Assembly (NCBI RefSeq): GCF_021166585.1 | Contig: NZ_JAJOZE010000009.1 | Span: 62,001 to 126,000, forward strand | Source of the DNA: Metabacillus kandeliae | Lineage (GTDB): Bacteria; Bacillota; Bacilli; Bacillales; Bacillaceae | Length of the DNA: 64,000 bases | Direction of reading: 5' to 3' | Part shown: one piece after another, positions 1-9,197 of the stretch | Position numbering within the stretch: position 1 is the stretch's first letter | Layout: each line of letters starts with the position of its first letter | Program-made: the position numbers and the translations under genes | Notes under the pieces: generated by a model | What the model was told of the DNA's origin: nothing | The model's input: the letters and a program-made list of their open reading frames with translations, nothing else | Database searches by the model: none

Positions 1-1
1 A

Positions 2-766
2 CACGAGTACAATATTCATGAGCTTCGCTGGAATATCGGCTATGTACTGCAGCAGATTGCCCTGTTCCCGCATATGACCATTGAAGAAAATATCGCGATT
101 GTTCCTGAATTGAAGAAGTGGAGCAGGGAGAAAGTCAGCAAGCGTGTGGATGAGCTGCTTGAAATGGTGGGACTTGATCCAGAAACCTTTAAAAAAAGGA
201 AACCTGGCGAACTTTCAGGAGGTCAGCAGCAGCGGATAGGTGTCATTCGGGCGCTTGCAGCTGATCCCGATATTATTCTGATGGACGAGCCATTCAGCGC
301 TCTTGACCCGATCAGCAGGGAAAAGCTGCAGCATGATATTGCTGATTTGCAAAAACGAATCCGAAAAACCATCGTTTTTGTGACACATGATATGCAAGAG
401 GCATTAGCGCTTGGAGACAGAATTGGAATTATGCAGGACGGCCGGCTGATTCAGGCTGATACACCAGAAAATCTTATTAAAAATCCAGCTAATGATTTTG
501 TTAAGGAATTTATCGGCAGCCGCGGGCCGGAAACATTGCCCTTCAAAGAAAAAGAGATTTTTATCAAAGACTTGACAGGGAAATTAGAACAGGCAGATCC
601 AGCTTTTGAGTACACAAAAGTTATGGATACTGAAACAAGGCTCGATGAGGCAATCAAAGAGCTTGCCGTGACAGATGCTATTGCGATAGAACAGAATGGA
701 AATCCAATTGGCATACTTACAAGCAAAACCATTGTCAGGTATCTTGCTGAAAGGGAGGGTGCATAA
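2..766 (+). CDS. Osmoprotectant ABC transporter ATP-binding subunit, 5' end cut off
   Basis: ATPase of a quaternary-amine (glycine betaine/carnitine/choline type) importer, acting at the inner face of the membrane. The frame is open from base 2, so the gene starts outside the window and Walker A is missing. Visible are the Q-loop region (YVLQQIALFPHMT), signature LSGGQQQR, Walker B (IILMDEPFSALDP) and the switch His (FVTHD). The C-terminus carries only about one CBS-like segment, shorter than the paired CBS domains of OpuCA. Its stop TAA shares a base with the ATG of the next gene, so the two are translationally coupled. The fused partner points to the OpuFA/OpuFB type described in Bacillus infantis rather than to four-gene OpuC. 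The family is sure; the exact substrate is inferred. Confidence 0.9.
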   Translation, partial: HEYNIHELRWNIGYVLQQIALFPHMTIEENIAIVPELKKWSREKVSKRVDELLEMVGLDPETFKKRKPGELSGGQQQRIGVIRALAADPDIILMDEPFSALDPISREKLQHDIADLQKRIRKTIVFVTHDMQEALALGDRIGIMQDGRLIQADTPENLIKNPANDFVKEFIGSRGPETLPFKEKEIFIKDLTGKLEQADPAFEYTKVMDTETRLDEAIKELAVTDAIAIEQNGNPIGILTSKTIVRYLAEREGA

Positions 767-2283
767 TGAATGGATTGATCAGCACTTTCCAAAACAGGCA
801 GGACCAATTGGTTGAAGCCCTTTTTGAACACATCCAAATCTCTCTGCTGGCGCTTATTATAGCAGTGGTTATTACGATTCCGCTCGGCATTCTGCTGACA
901 AGAAGCAAAAAAGCTGCGGAGCCGGTCATCGGCGTTACAGCTGTTCTGCAGACGATTCCTTCCCTTGCACTGCTGGGTCTTCTGATTCCTCTGGTGGGAA
1001 TCGGTATTGTTCCTGCTATTATAGCTTTGGTGATTTATTCTCTATTGCCGATCTTAAGAAATACATATACAGGAATTAAAGAAGTAGATCCGTCCCTGCT
1101 GGAAGCCGCGAGAGGGATGGGAATGAACACGTGGAAGCGCCTGATTAGAGTGGAGCTTCCGCTTGCCCTTCCAGTCATTATGGCAGGGATAAGGACGGCT
1201 ATGGTCCTTATCGTTGGTACGACAACTCTTGCTGCATTAATTGGTGCAGGCGGGCTTGGTAAGCTCATTCTCCTCGGCATTGACCGAAATGATAATTACC
1301 TGATCCTGCTGGGGGCAATTCCAGCTGCATTGCTGGCTATTATTTTTGACAGCATTTTACGCTATGTTGAGTTTTCAGCCAAAAAGCGGTCCATGAAGCC
1401 TGTGTGGATTGCAAGCCTTGTTCTTGTACTGATTCTTGCCGTGCCATTTGCTTTTGGAAACGGGAAGAAGGATGTCGTTATTGCCGGAAAGCTCGGTTCT
1501 GAGCCGGAGATCCTTATTAATATGTACAAGCTTTTGATTGAACAGGATACGGATCTGAAAGTCGGACTTCAGCCAAGCCTTGGCAAAACCTCTTTTGTTT
1601 TTAATGCGCTTCAGTCAGGAGATATTGATATTTATCCGGAGTTTACCGGAACAGCACTCTCTACTTTCCTGAAGGAAAATGCAGTGAGCACTGACCGCCA
1701 AAAGGTATATGAGCAGGCTAAGGCGGGGATGATGAAGAAATTCAACATGGTTATGCTCAATCCGATGCAATATAACAATACGTACACACTGGCTGTTCCA
1801 AAGAATATAGCGGAGCGGTATAATCTAAAAACCATTTCTGACCTGAAGCCTGTGCAGCAGAACATTAAGGCTGGGTTTACCCTTGAATTTTCCGATAGGG
1901 AAGATGGATATAAGGGCATTCAGAAAAAGTACAGCATTAAATTCCCTAATGTAAAAACGATGGAGCCAAAGCTCAGGTACAGCGCTGTGCAAAAAGGCGA
2001 AATTAATCTTGTTGATGCGTATTCAACAGACAGTGAGCTGAAGCAGTACAATCTGATTGCCCTTGAGGATGACAAGCACTTGTTCCCGCCTTATCAGGGA
2101 GCACCAATGCTGAAAGCAGAAACACTGAAAGAACACCCTGAGCTTGAAAAAACACTGAACAAGCTCGCTGGCAAAATTACAGATGATGAGATGCGCGAAA
2201 TGAATTATTTGGTTAGTGTGGAAAAACAGACGCCAGAACAGACAGCAAAAGACTTTTTAGAGAAGAAAGGCTTGCTGAAATAA
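766..2283 (+). CDS. Fused permease / substrate-binding protein of osmoprotectant ABC transporter (OpuFB-like)
   Basis: A 505-residue hybrid. Residues about 1-205 form a binding-protein-dependent permease domain with 5-6 hydrophobic segments and the EAA-type loop (EAARGMGMNTWKRL, about 112-125). After one more membrane segment (about 214-231), residues about 235-505 form an OpuAC/ProX-type substrate-binding domain (DIDIYPEFTGTAL). The binding domain is therefore tethered outside the cell, with no separate lipoprotein needed. It overlaps the ATPase gene by one base and is followed by a terminator, so the system has two genes. Domain order matches OpuFB of Bacillus infantis, known for compatible-solute uptake; whether proline betaine or glycine betaine is preferred here cannot be read from sequence. 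Confidence 0.92.
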   Translation: MNGLISTFQNRQDQLVEALFEHIQISLLALIIAVVITIPLGILLTRSKKAAEPVIGVTAVLQTIPSLALLGLLIPLVGIGIVPAIIALVIYSLLPILRNTYTGIKEVDPSLLEAARGMGMNTWKRLIRVELPLALPVIMAGIRTAMVLIVGTTTLAALIGAGGLGKLILLGIDRNDNYLILLGAIPAALLAIIFDSILRYVEFSAKKRSMKPVWIASLVLVLILAVPFAFGNGKKDVVIAGKLGSEPEILINMYKLLIEQDTDLKVGLQPSLGKTSFVFNALQSGDIDIYPEFTGTALSTFLKENAVSTDRQKVYEQAKAGMMKKFNMVMLNPMQYNNTYTLAVPKNIAERYNLKTISDLKPVQQNIKAGFTLEFSDREDGYKGIQKKYSIKFPNVKTMEPKLRYSAVQKGEINLVDAYSTDSELKQYNLIALEDDKHLFPPYQGAPMLKAETLKEHPELEKTLNKLAGKITDDEMREMNYLVSVEKQTPEQTAKDFLEKKGLLK

Positions 2284-2286
2284 GAA

Positions 2287-2320
2287 AAAGAAAAGACCGG
2301 CCTCATGCCGGTCTTTTCTT
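2287..2320. terminator. Bidirectional intrinsic terminator
   Basis: Inverted repeat AAAAGACCGGC / GCCGGTCTTTT with a 5-nt loop, A-rich on one side and T-rich on the other. It lies between the convergent OpuFB-like and AI-2E transporter genes. Confidence 0.9.
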
Positions 2321-2327
2321 GTTAAAG

Positions 2328-3518
2328 TTAATCTTTTTCGATATCTGAACTCTTTGCTTCATATTCCGGGTTCGTTTCATATCGCTCACCCGGTTCTGCA
2401 TAAAATTCATTGTAGCGGATCTTATACCATTGGTAAAATTCAAACACGATCGCTCTGATAATAGCATAAGCCGGAATACCAAGAATAACGCCGACAACTC
2501 CGAATAAATGTCCTGAGGTCAGCAGAACGAAAATGATGGTAACCGGGTGAATCCGAAGAGATTTCCCCATAATTTGAGGAGAAATCAATTTCGTTTCCAC
2601 AAGCTGGATAACGGTCCAGACAACAAGAAGCTTCAAGAGCATAATCGGCGATGTAACAAGGGCGATGATAATAGCCGGTGTGATGGCAATAGCTGGCCCT
2701 AAATACGGCACTACGTTTGTCACACTCGCCAGCACAGCCAAAACAACAGGGTAGTCAATGTTAATCAGTAAAAAGCCGAAATAAAGCAAAATACCGATCG
2801 TCAGACTAACCATTATCTGACCTTGTATATACCCTTTCAGCGAGATATTGATGTTATGAAAAACAGTGTGCAGACTGTTTCTGAATTTTGGCGGAGCAAT
2901 TTTGATAAATGCCTTTGGCAGCTTTTCCCCGTCCTTCAGCAAATAAAAAAGCAAGATCGGTGTTGTAATAATCCCAATCGCGACATTTGTCACAGTCGTC
3001 ACAATCTTAGAAAAGCTCGTGAGTGTTTCAGAAGCTACCTTTGAAGTGCCGCTGCCAACCGAGTTTAATAACCCGACATTTTCACTTTTTAATTTTTCGT
3101 AATATGTAGAAAGAATGGACTGGTGAAGGGTGCTGTCAATATCCTTTGTTACTTTTTTGACGTATTCCGGAAAAGATTGTGCAAGGCCCTTAGCCTGTTC
3201 AATTAAAAAAGGCATAACTGACATAACAAGAACCACGCCAAGACCAATCAAAATGAGCAAAAGCACAAAAATCGCAGCCGTTTTGTTTACGCCAAACCTA
3301 ATGAGCAGGGAAACAACCGGCCGGAACAAATAATATCCAATAACCGCAAGAACAACAGGAAAGCCTACTGTTTCCGCAAAAACAGCAATTGGAAGAAAGA
3401 TAAAAGAAACGTGGTCGTAAATCCAAACAGTAATTCCTGCCAAAATGAGAAGCAGAAATATATAAAGCGTCTTTTTTCCTCCAAGAAAATCGATAATGGA
3501 TTTTTGTGATTTTTGCAC
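2328..3518 (-). CDS. AI-2E family (PF01594) membrane transporter
   Basis: 396 residues with about eight hydrophobic segments, starting with a membrane helix after a short basic N-terminus (QKSQKSIIDFLGGKKTLY). The conserved AI-2E/YdiK region is visible in the second half (LLINIDYPVVLAVLASVTNVVPYLGPAI, written here only in part) and the C-terminal tail is charged and cytoplasmic. The family includes autoinducer-2 exporter TqsA and Na+/H+ antiporter-like members, so the substrate is not predictable. Bacillus subtilis has several paralogues (YubA, YueF, YrrI, YtvI). Monocistronic between two terminators; the start is ATG after a GGAGC-type site. Confidence 0.88.
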   Translation of the reverse strand: MQKSQKSIIDFLGGKKTLYIFLLLILAGITVWIYDHVSFIFLPIAVFAETVGFPVVLAVIGYYLFRPVVSLLIRFGVNKTAAIFVLLLILIGLGVVLVMSVMPFLIEQAKGLAQSFPEYVKKVTKDIDSTLHQSILSTYYEKLKSENVGLLNSVGSGTSKVASETLTSFSKIVTTVTNVAIGIITTPILLFYLLKDGEKLPKAFIKIAPPKFRNSLHTVFHNINISLKGYIQGQIMVSLTIGILLYFGFLLINIDYPVVLAVLASVTNVVPYLGPAIAITPAIIIALVTSPIMLLKLLVVWTVIQLVETKLISPQIMGKSLRIHPVTIIFVLLTSGHLFGVVGVILGIPAYAIIRAIVFEFYQWYKIRYNEFYAEPGERYETNPEYEAKSSDIEKD

Positions 3519-3633
3519 GAAAATTGCTCCTTATAAAAGAGGATGTTGGAAGCATTATACCATTCAGAAAAAAATTAATGAAGGACCAAGCAAGGCGGGT
3601 TAACATTTTTTGTAAAAAAGGTGGGATGGAAAA

Positions 3634-4539
3634 ATGAACAGATATCCCGGCTACCCTTATTATGGATATGAAAAGACGTGCAAAGAACTGCCGTTAACCT
3701 TTCCGCCTCAGAAGCAGGAGAAGCAGCCAGGCTTGGAATACTTAATGGTGCCGCTGCCGATCTCAGATAATCCATCTTTAGCAGGAAGCGGGAAGCTGAA
3801 AGGAAAGGCTGCGATTGTAACAGGAGGAGACAGCGGAATTGGCAAAGCAGCAGTGATCGGCTTTGCAAAAGAGGGCGCGAATATTGTTATTTCTTATCTG
3901 TATGAGGAGGAAGATGCAAAAAGAGCGAAAGCAGATGCAGAGAAATATGGGGCAAAGTGCTGTTTGTTCCCCGGAGATTTGAGAGAAGAAGAAACATGCA
4001 GGCTATTGATAGAAAAAACCATTGAGGTATTCGGCAGACTGGATATATTCGTGATGAATCAAGCCGTACAATTTCCGCAGGAATCCATTGTAAATATCAC
4101 GAAGGAACAGCTCAAAACAACCTTTGAGACAAATGTGTATCCGATGTTTTACATGACAAAAGCAGCCCTTCCTCATCTAAAGAGGGGGAGCTCTCTTATC
4201 ATAACCACTTCTGTTACTGCTTATAAAGGAAATCCTTTGCTGCTCGACTATTCTTCTTCTAAAGGAGCACTTGTTACATTTATCAGGTCGCTGTCAGCAC
4301 AGCTTGCTGATCAAGGAATCAGGGTAAACGGAGTAGCTCCTGGCCCAGTCTGGACACCTCTCACTGTTTCAAGCTATCAGCCCCCCTATGTCAGCCGCTT
4401 TGGAAGAGATACGCCTATGAAAAGGCCGGCCCAGCCATTTGAGCTTGCCCCAACTTATATTTACCTTGCAGCAGATGATTCTCAATATGTAACAGGCCAG
4501 ATTCTGCATGTGAATGGGGGAACCATCACAAGCTATTAA
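3634..4539 (+). CDS. SDR-family oxidoreductase (YhdF/YhxC type)
   Basis: 301-residue NAD(P)-dependent short-chain dehydrogenase with the long proline-rich N-terminal extension typical of the YhdF/YhxC/YhxD 'general stress' group. The cofactor motif TGGDSGIG lies at about 63-70. The catalytic Ser is in TTSVTAY and the Tyr-Lys pair in YSSSKGA near residue 207. The usual NNA(A/G) structural motif reads NQAVQ here, an uncommon variant. ATG follows an AAAGGTGGG ribosome site. The substrate is unknown; relatives are stress-induced and sigma-B-dependent in Bacillus subtilis, but I see no clear sigma-B promoter upstream of this copy. Confidence 0.88.
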   Translation: MNRYPGYPYYGYEKTCKELPLTFPPQKQEKQPGLEYLMVPLPISDNPSLAGSGKLKGKAAIVTGGDSGIGKAAVIGFAKEGANIVISYLYEEEDAKRAKADAEKYGAKCCLFPGDLREEETCRLLIEKTIEVFGRLDIFVMNQAVQFPQESIVNITKEQLKTTFETNVYPMFYMTKAALPHLKRGSSLIITTSVTAYKGNPLLLDYSSSKGALVTFIRSLSAQLADQGIRVNGVAPGPVWTPLTVSSYQPPYVSRFGRDTPMKRPAQPFELAPTYIYLAADDSQYVTGQILHVNGGTITSY

Positions 4540-4549
4540 GAGGGACCAG

Positions 4550-4577
4550 CAAGGCGCCGGACAGGCGCTTTTTTTTA
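4550..4577 (+). terminator. Intrinsic terminator after the SDR gene
   Basis: GCGCC / GGCGC stem with a short loop followed by eight T residues. Confidence 0.75.
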
Positions 4578-4725
4578 TATCCTGCTTAAATCAAAAATGT
4601 TTGAATAAAAAGGAAATAAATTCCTATTGGTGAAATTTTTGTGATAAAATAGGTCTTTGGAACCTAATGATATTTTCATAGGTTGACGATAGGATAATTG
4701 AGTTCTAATTGAGAGGAGTTACAGC

Positions 4726-6303
4726 ATGAAGACAACCCTAAAAAAGGGATTCCTTATTGCAGGATTGGTCTTTGGGACGGTCATCAGCACATTTCCTTCA
4801 AGTGAGGCCCCGGCTTATGCAGCATCACAGCAAGGGACGATAAAAGCGTCCGTATTAAACGTAAGAGCTTCTGCTTCTGTAAAATCGAGCATTGTCATGC
4901 AGCTGAAAAAGAATCAGACTGTTGCCGTGCTGGAGCAGAAATCCGGCTGGGCGAAGATTCAATCCGGAAGCAAAACAGGATGGGTGAATGCTTCTTATCT
5001 AACGGTAAAGCAAGCGGCAGCAGCTTCTTTAAAAACTGCCAAAGTGAACGCTTCCTCGTTGAATGTTCGCTCCACACCGGCGTTGACCGGGAAAATTGTC
5101 CTTACCTTAAAAAAGGGCAGTACAGTCACCGTGGCAAAAACACAAAAAGACTGGTCAAACATCTCAGTCTCAGGAAAGACAGGCTGGGTGAGCAGCAAGT
5201 ACCTGACGAACCAGACTGCAGCAAGTGCTAAACCGCCAGCTGCGCCGCCAAAACCGGCTGCTCCGCCAGCGGCCCCGGCTAAGCCAGTAGCGAAAAAGGT
5301 TACTGCATCAAGCCTGAATATCAGGACTCTTCCTTCTACTTCAGGCAAAGTAGTCACAACAGTAAAGAAAAACGACATAGTCACTGTTTTAAAAACACAA
5401 GGAACTTGGCTGAACATCAAAACAGGCAAAGGACTGACAGGCTGGGCGGCATCACGGTATTTAACAGATGCCGGAACTGCTCAGAACCAAAACGGACAGA
5501 CAGGAACAACACCGCCGGCAACTCCGGGAACCCCGGCAGCTCCGTCAGGGAAGGTTACCTTGCTCCAAACCTCTAATATCCGTTCCGGTCCTGGGACAAG
5601 CTCTCCAGTTATCAGCACCCTTATGGGCGGTACTGTTCTGGATGCTTATGAAAAAAGCGGGGACTGGCAGAAGGTCAAGCTTCCGAACGGTGCATTCGGC
5701 TGGATTGCAGGCTGGCTGGTCGATAATGGAACAAACTCAGGTCCTGTACCTGGAGCGCCATCAGGTGTGCTGGCAGGGAAAACAATTGTAGTTGATGCAG
5801 GTCATGGAGGCTATGATCCGGGCACAAGAGGACTTTTTACTCTGGAGAAAAATCTGACTCTAGTATCCTCTCAAATGCTTGTGAAAAAGCTGCAAAATGA
5901 AGGAGCTAATGTTATCTACACTAGAAATGGTGATACATATCCTACGCTGGCAGCGAGGGCTGCCCTCAGCAACAGCAGCAAAGCAGACGCCTTTATCAGC
6001 ATTCATTATGATTCAGGGGGCACTTCCGCTACAGGCATCTCAACTTTTTACTATTCGTTTGCGAGGGACGGAAGACTTGCATCCACCATCCATAAAGATG
6101 TTCTTGCAGCTGTGGCTCTGCCTGACAGAAAAGCCAGCTATAAAAATCTTCAGGTGCTAAGAGACAACAAGTTTCCGTGCATTCTGATCGAATTGGGCTT
6201 TTTATCAAACCCGGTTCAGGAAAAACTGATAACAACCAACGCCTATCAGGAAAAAGCTACAAACGGCATTGTGCAAGGCTTGAAAGAATATTTTAATAGA
6301 TAA
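4726..6303 (+). CDS. Secreted N-acetylmuramoyl-L-alanine amidase with four SH3b repeats
   Basis: 525-residue cell-wall hydrolase cutting the amide between muramic acid and L-Ala. A Sec signal peptide spans residues 1-32 (cleavage near AYA-AS). Bacterial SH3 (SH3b) repeats lie at about 37-95, 103-161, 190-248 and 276-335, separated by Pro/Ala linkers (about 168-188 and 254-273). The C-terminal Amidase_3 domain (about 352-522) has the zinc ligands His360 (VDAGHGGYDPG), Glu374 (EKNL) and the His of SIHYDS, plus the catalytic Glu of ELGFLSN. This is LytC/CwlC-type chemistry with SH3b wall targeting in place of CWB repeats. It is a single gene between terminators; the ATG follows GAGAGGAG. Confidence 0.93.
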   Translation: MKTTLKKGFLIAGLVFGTVISTFPSSEAPAYAASQQGTIKASVLNVRASASVKSSIVMQLKKNQTVAVLEQKSGWAKIQSGSKTGWVNASYLTVKQAAAASLKTAKVNASSLNVRSTPALTGKIVLTLKKGSTVTVAKTQKDWSNISVSGKTGWVSSKYLTNQTAASAKPPAAPPKPAAPPAAPAKPVAKKVTASSLNIRTLPSTSGKVVTTVKKNDIVTVLKTQGTWLNIKTGKGLTGWAASRYLTDAGTAQNQNGQTGTTPPATPGTPAAPSGKVTLLQTSNIRSGPGTSSPVISTLMGGTVLDAYEKSGDWQKVKLPNGAFGWIAGWLVDNGTNSGPVPGAPSGVLAGKTIVVDAGHGGYDPGTRGLFTLEKNLTLVSSQMLVKKLQNEGANVIYTRNGDTYPTLAARAALSNSSKADAFISIHYDSGGTSATGISTFYYSFARDGRLASTIHKDVLAAVALPDRKASYKNLQVLRDNKFPCILIELGFLSNPVQEKLITTNAYQEKATNGIVQGLKEYFNR

Positions 6304-6335
6304 GAAAAGGATGCCGGCTGGCATCCTTTTCTTAT
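6302..6335. terminator. Bidirectional intrinsic terminator
   Basis: Long stem AAGAAAAGGATGCC / GGCATCCTTTTCTT between convergent amidase and quinone-reductase genes. Confidence 0.92.
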
Positions 6336-6365
6336 GTGTCTGGACTGGTCAAAGCGCTTTTCTTA

Positions 6366-7343
6366 TCAGTTCTTTATTTTAGCAATAATTTTACCTTTCA
6401 CATGCCTGTCGGACAAACGGATCAGTGCTTCAGGCACTTCATCAAGAGTGATGGTTTCTGCGATCATCGGATTCAGCTTTCCTTCTGCACAAAGTCTCAG
6501 CATATCGCTGCCGATAACAGAAAGGTCCTTTACTGCATCCTTGTCATTTGCAGTGTAGGCTGCTGCAAGCGCTACTTCATGATAGGATACGACTTTTGTG
6601 AAGCCTGGGATTTTTGTGAAATCGGGAGCTCCTGCAATATAAGCGATGTGCCCCATGAAAGCCAGCATATCAAGGGAGTCAGTGGCATTTTGTCTGCTGA
6701 CAGTGTCAAGTACGGCATCCACTCCTTTGCCGTTCGTCAGCATGAGGATTTCCGCTTTTACATCTTGCTCGCGGTAATCTAGAACATAGTCTGCTCCTAG
6801 TAATTTCACATACTCATGATTGTGTTTGGAAGCTGTTGAGAAAACGGTTTTTCCTGCGAGCTTAGCAAGCTGGATGGCAAAGCCTCCGACACCGCCTGCA
6901 CCGGCATGAATTAAAATGGTGCTGATTTGATCAAACGGCAGCTTGCGGTGCAGAGCTTGATAGGCTGTATATCCGGCTGTCGGAAGGGCAGCAGCCTCTT
7001 CAAAGCTTACCCGGTCTGGAATAAGGGAGACGGCATCCGCCTTTGCGGCAGCGAATTCAGCATATCCGCCTTTTTTGGTTAAATCTCCATGATAAACCAC
7101 TCTGTCGCCTTTTTTGAAGCTGCTGTTTCCTGGATCGGCAACCGTTCCGGCTACATCCAGTCCAAGAATATGCGGATATTTCCAATTCGGATTGCCATTC
7201 GTTGCGGTTTTATAATCAACGGGATTTAATCCAGCAGCATGAACCTCTACAAGGATTTCATCCTCTTGAATAGAGGGACCTCGTGCTTCTTCCACTTTCA
7301 TGTTCTGCCATTGATTCTTTTCTTTTAACAATAATGCTTTCAT
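6366..7343 (-). CDS. Zinc-free MDR-family NADPH:quinone reductase-like protein (YogA-like)
   Basis: 325-residue medium-chain dehydrogenase/reductase. It has the GroES-like N-terminal domain (VDYKTATNG, GLDVAGTV) and an NADPH-binding Rossmann motif HAGAGGVGGFA at about 143-153. The zinc-ligand Cys residues of alcohol dehydrogenases are absent, so a quinone/enone reductase (QOR) role is more likely than alcohol oxidation. Length and sequence resemble Bacillus subtilis YogA. It is divergent from a LysR-type regulator, with 105 bp between the starts, the usual layout for control by that regulator. The start ATG follows AAGGAG. Confidence 0.87.
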   Translation of the reverse strand: MKALLLKEKNQWQNMKVEEARGPSIQEDEILVEVHAAGLNPVDYKTATNGNPNWKYPHILGLDVAGTVADPGNSSFKKGDRVVYHGDLTKKGGYAEFAAAKADAVSLIPDRVSFEEAAALPTAGYTAYQALHRKLPFDQISTILIHAGAGGVGGFAIQLAKLAGKTVFSTASKHNHEYVKLLGADYVLDYREQDVKAEILMLTNGKGVDAVLDTVSRQNATDSLDMLAFMGHIAYIAGAPDFTKIPGFTKVVSYHEVALAAAYTANDKDAVKDLSVIGSDMLRLCAEGKLNPMIAETITLDEVPEALIRLSDRHVKGKIIAKIKN

Positions 7344-7448
7344 CTCTTCAGCTCCTTAAGGGGTATATAATGTAGTTAATAGAAACCATCCTATATAATA
7401 AAAATAAAATTAACAAGAAGGCACTTTAAAATAAACCTGGGAGGCCAC

Positions 7449-8306
7449 ATGATCGATTTTGAATGGTACCGCAGCTTTATCAGCATTTACAAGCATCGCT
7501 CCGTATCCGCGGCAGCAAAAGCGCGATATATGACACAGCCTGCTATGAGCCAGCATCTTGCTGCACTTGAAGCGGAAGCAGGTGAGCCATTGTTTGCAAG
7601 AGCTCCGCGAAAGATGATTCCCACGGAAAAGGGAAAGGAGCTGTATGCGAAACTTGTACCGCTGATTGAAGAGTTAGAGGCCGCGAGCCTTGCTCTTAAA
7701 ATTAGACAGGAGGAGGCCGTCCCCCTTGTACGCCTTGCCTCTGCACCTGAATACTTTACAGGGAGGGCGATAGACCGGATCAGGAAAAGCTCTTATCGAT
7801 ATCATACCCTTCTCGGGCCAGCAGATGCGCTTCTTCAATGGCTTATGGAAGAAAAAGCAGAGCTGATTATCACTCCAAAGCGAATGGAAGAACCCGGCAT
7901 TGAATATCTCTTCATAGAGCAGGAGGAGTTTGTCATTGCCGCTCCGCCTTATATGAGCCAGCTGAAAACAGAAGAGGATGCCGAAAATTTTCTTATTCAG
8001 CAAAAATGGCTGAGCTATGGGCAGGAACTTCCCATTATACGGAGATTTTGGAGGCAGCATTTCCAAAAGCGCCCCCAAATCCAGCCGCTTTACGTTGTCC
8101 CTGACTTAAGGGCAATTTTGATGATGATTGAAAAAGGAATGGGCATCAGTATTTTGCCGGCATATCTATTAAAAGAAGCCCTTTTACAAAAAAAAGTGGT
8201 GCTGCTGTACCCAGCTATGAGAGTGAAAAACGATATTTACTTAGCTTATAAGATCAAGAATAAAGAAAACCCGGTATTGCAGGAAGTCATTAAGCTATTT
8301 GAATAA
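7449..8306 (+). CDS. LysR-family transcriptional regulator
   Basis: 285 residues. N-terminal winged helix-turn-helix at about 1-60 (SVSAAAKARYMTQPAMSQHLAALE), then a coiled linker and a periplasmic-binding-protein-like effector domain (about 90-285). Divergently placed from the YogA-like reductase, so it probably controls that gene and itself from the shared 105-bp region. ATG follows GGGAGG. The effector is unknown; a quinone or electrophile would fit its neighbour but is inference. Confidence 0.9.
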   Translation: MIDFEWYRSFISIYKHRSVSAAAKARYMTQPAMSQHLAALEAEAGEPLFARAPRKMIPTEKGKELYAKLVPLIEELEAASLALKIRQEEAVPLVRLASAPEYFTGRAIDRIRKSSYRYHTLLGPADALLQWLMEEKAELIITPKRMEEPGIEYLFIEQEEFVIAAPPYMSQLKTEEDAENFLIQQKWLSYGQELPIIRRFWRQHFQKRPQIQPLYVVPDLRAILMMIEKGMGISILPAYLLKEALLQKKVVLLYPAMRVKNDIYLAYKIKNKENPVLQEVIKLFE

Positions 8307-8339
8307 AAATGCCGGCAAATCATTTGCCGGCATTTTTAT
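8304..8339. terminator. Bidirectional intrinsic terminator
   Basis: AAAAATGCCGGCAAAT / ATTTGCCGGCATTTTT inverted repeat between convergent genes. Confidence 0.92.
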
Positions 8340-8340
8340 A

Positions 8341-9000
8341 TTAACCCAGAAGTTCGATCATTGCTTTTGCTGCAGCAGAAGTGGATTGCGGGTTCTGGCC
8401 GGTCATAAGGTTCCCATCAACCACTACATGTTCGCTCCACTCAGGTGAATCCTCAAATTTAGCTCCCATCTCGCGAAGCTTTGTTTCAAGAAGGAAAGGC
8501 ATATGAATATCAAGGCCTGTCGCTTTTTCCTCTTCATTAGTAAAGCCGGTCACCCTTTTTCCTTTTACCAAAGGTGTTCCATCTGTCAAATAGGCGCCTG
8601 TCAAACCGGCTGGACCGTGACAGACCGCAGCAACAGGTTTGCCAGCTTCGAATAGTTCCTTAATCAGTTCCTGCAATTTTAGATTATCAGGCAGGTCAAA
8701 CATTGTTCCATGTCCGCCGGGCAGGAAGATGGCATCAAAATCAGAACTGTTCAGCGTATCCATTTTAATGGTTTCTTCCAATAAAGATGCTGAAGACAGT
8801 ATTTCTTCATTTTTCTCTTCAGCAAGACTCCTGTCATCTACCGGTGCCTTGCCCCCAAGCGGGCTTGCAACCGTAATATCATAGCCAGCTTTTTTAAACT
8901 CTATATATGCTTCGCCGAACTCTGAAAGCCAGAGCCCCGTAGAATCTCCGTTGTTCATTTTATCTGCAGTAGTAACCACCATTAATACTTTTTTACTCAC
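8341..9000 (-). CDS. DJ-1/PfpI family protein (Hsp31-like class I glutamine amidotransferase fold)
   Basis: 219 residues. The nucleophile elbow AVCHGPAG carries the reactive Cys near residue 126, preceded by the PGGHGT loop and with an upstream acidic residue, as in the Hsp31/glyoxalase III subgroup. Members detoxify methylglyoxal or repair glycation, or act as chaperones; I cannot tell which applies. Translation starts at GTG, preceded by AAAGGAGGAG with good spacing. It stands alone between terminators. Confidence 0.88.
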   Translation of the reverse strand: MSKKVLMVVTTADKMNNGDSTGLWLSEFGEAYIEFKKAGYDITVASPLGGKAPVDDRSLAEEKNEEILSSASLLEETIKMDTLNSSDFDAIFLPGGHGTMFDLPDNLKLQELIKELFEAGKPVAAVCHGPAGLTGAYLTDGTPLVKGKRVTGFTNEEEKATGLDIHMPFLLETKLREMGAKFEDSPEWSEHVVVDGNLMTGQNPQSTSAAAKAMIELLG

Positions 9001-9154
9001 TGGTATCTCCTCCTTTTAGGTAACATACAAAATTTATTGTAAGGGGAGAAAGCAGGAAAATCTAATTAGAAAAAAGAGAGAGAATGATAAATAAATTTAT
9101 GGAAAGCTTTTCATTGCACTGAAGCCATGAATTGTTTTATCGCTAAAGCTTTCT

Positions 9155-9194
9155 CAAAAAGAAAGAAGGATGCCTTTAGCGGGCATCCTTCTTC
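9155..9194 (-). terminator. Terminator of the DUF420 gene
   Basis: AGAAGGATGCC / GGCATCCTTCT stem, T-rich downstream on the minus strand. The rest of 9001-9197 shows only separated AAAGCTTTC inverted arms (about 9101 and 9145). Confidence 0.75.
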
Positions 9195-9197
9195 TGC

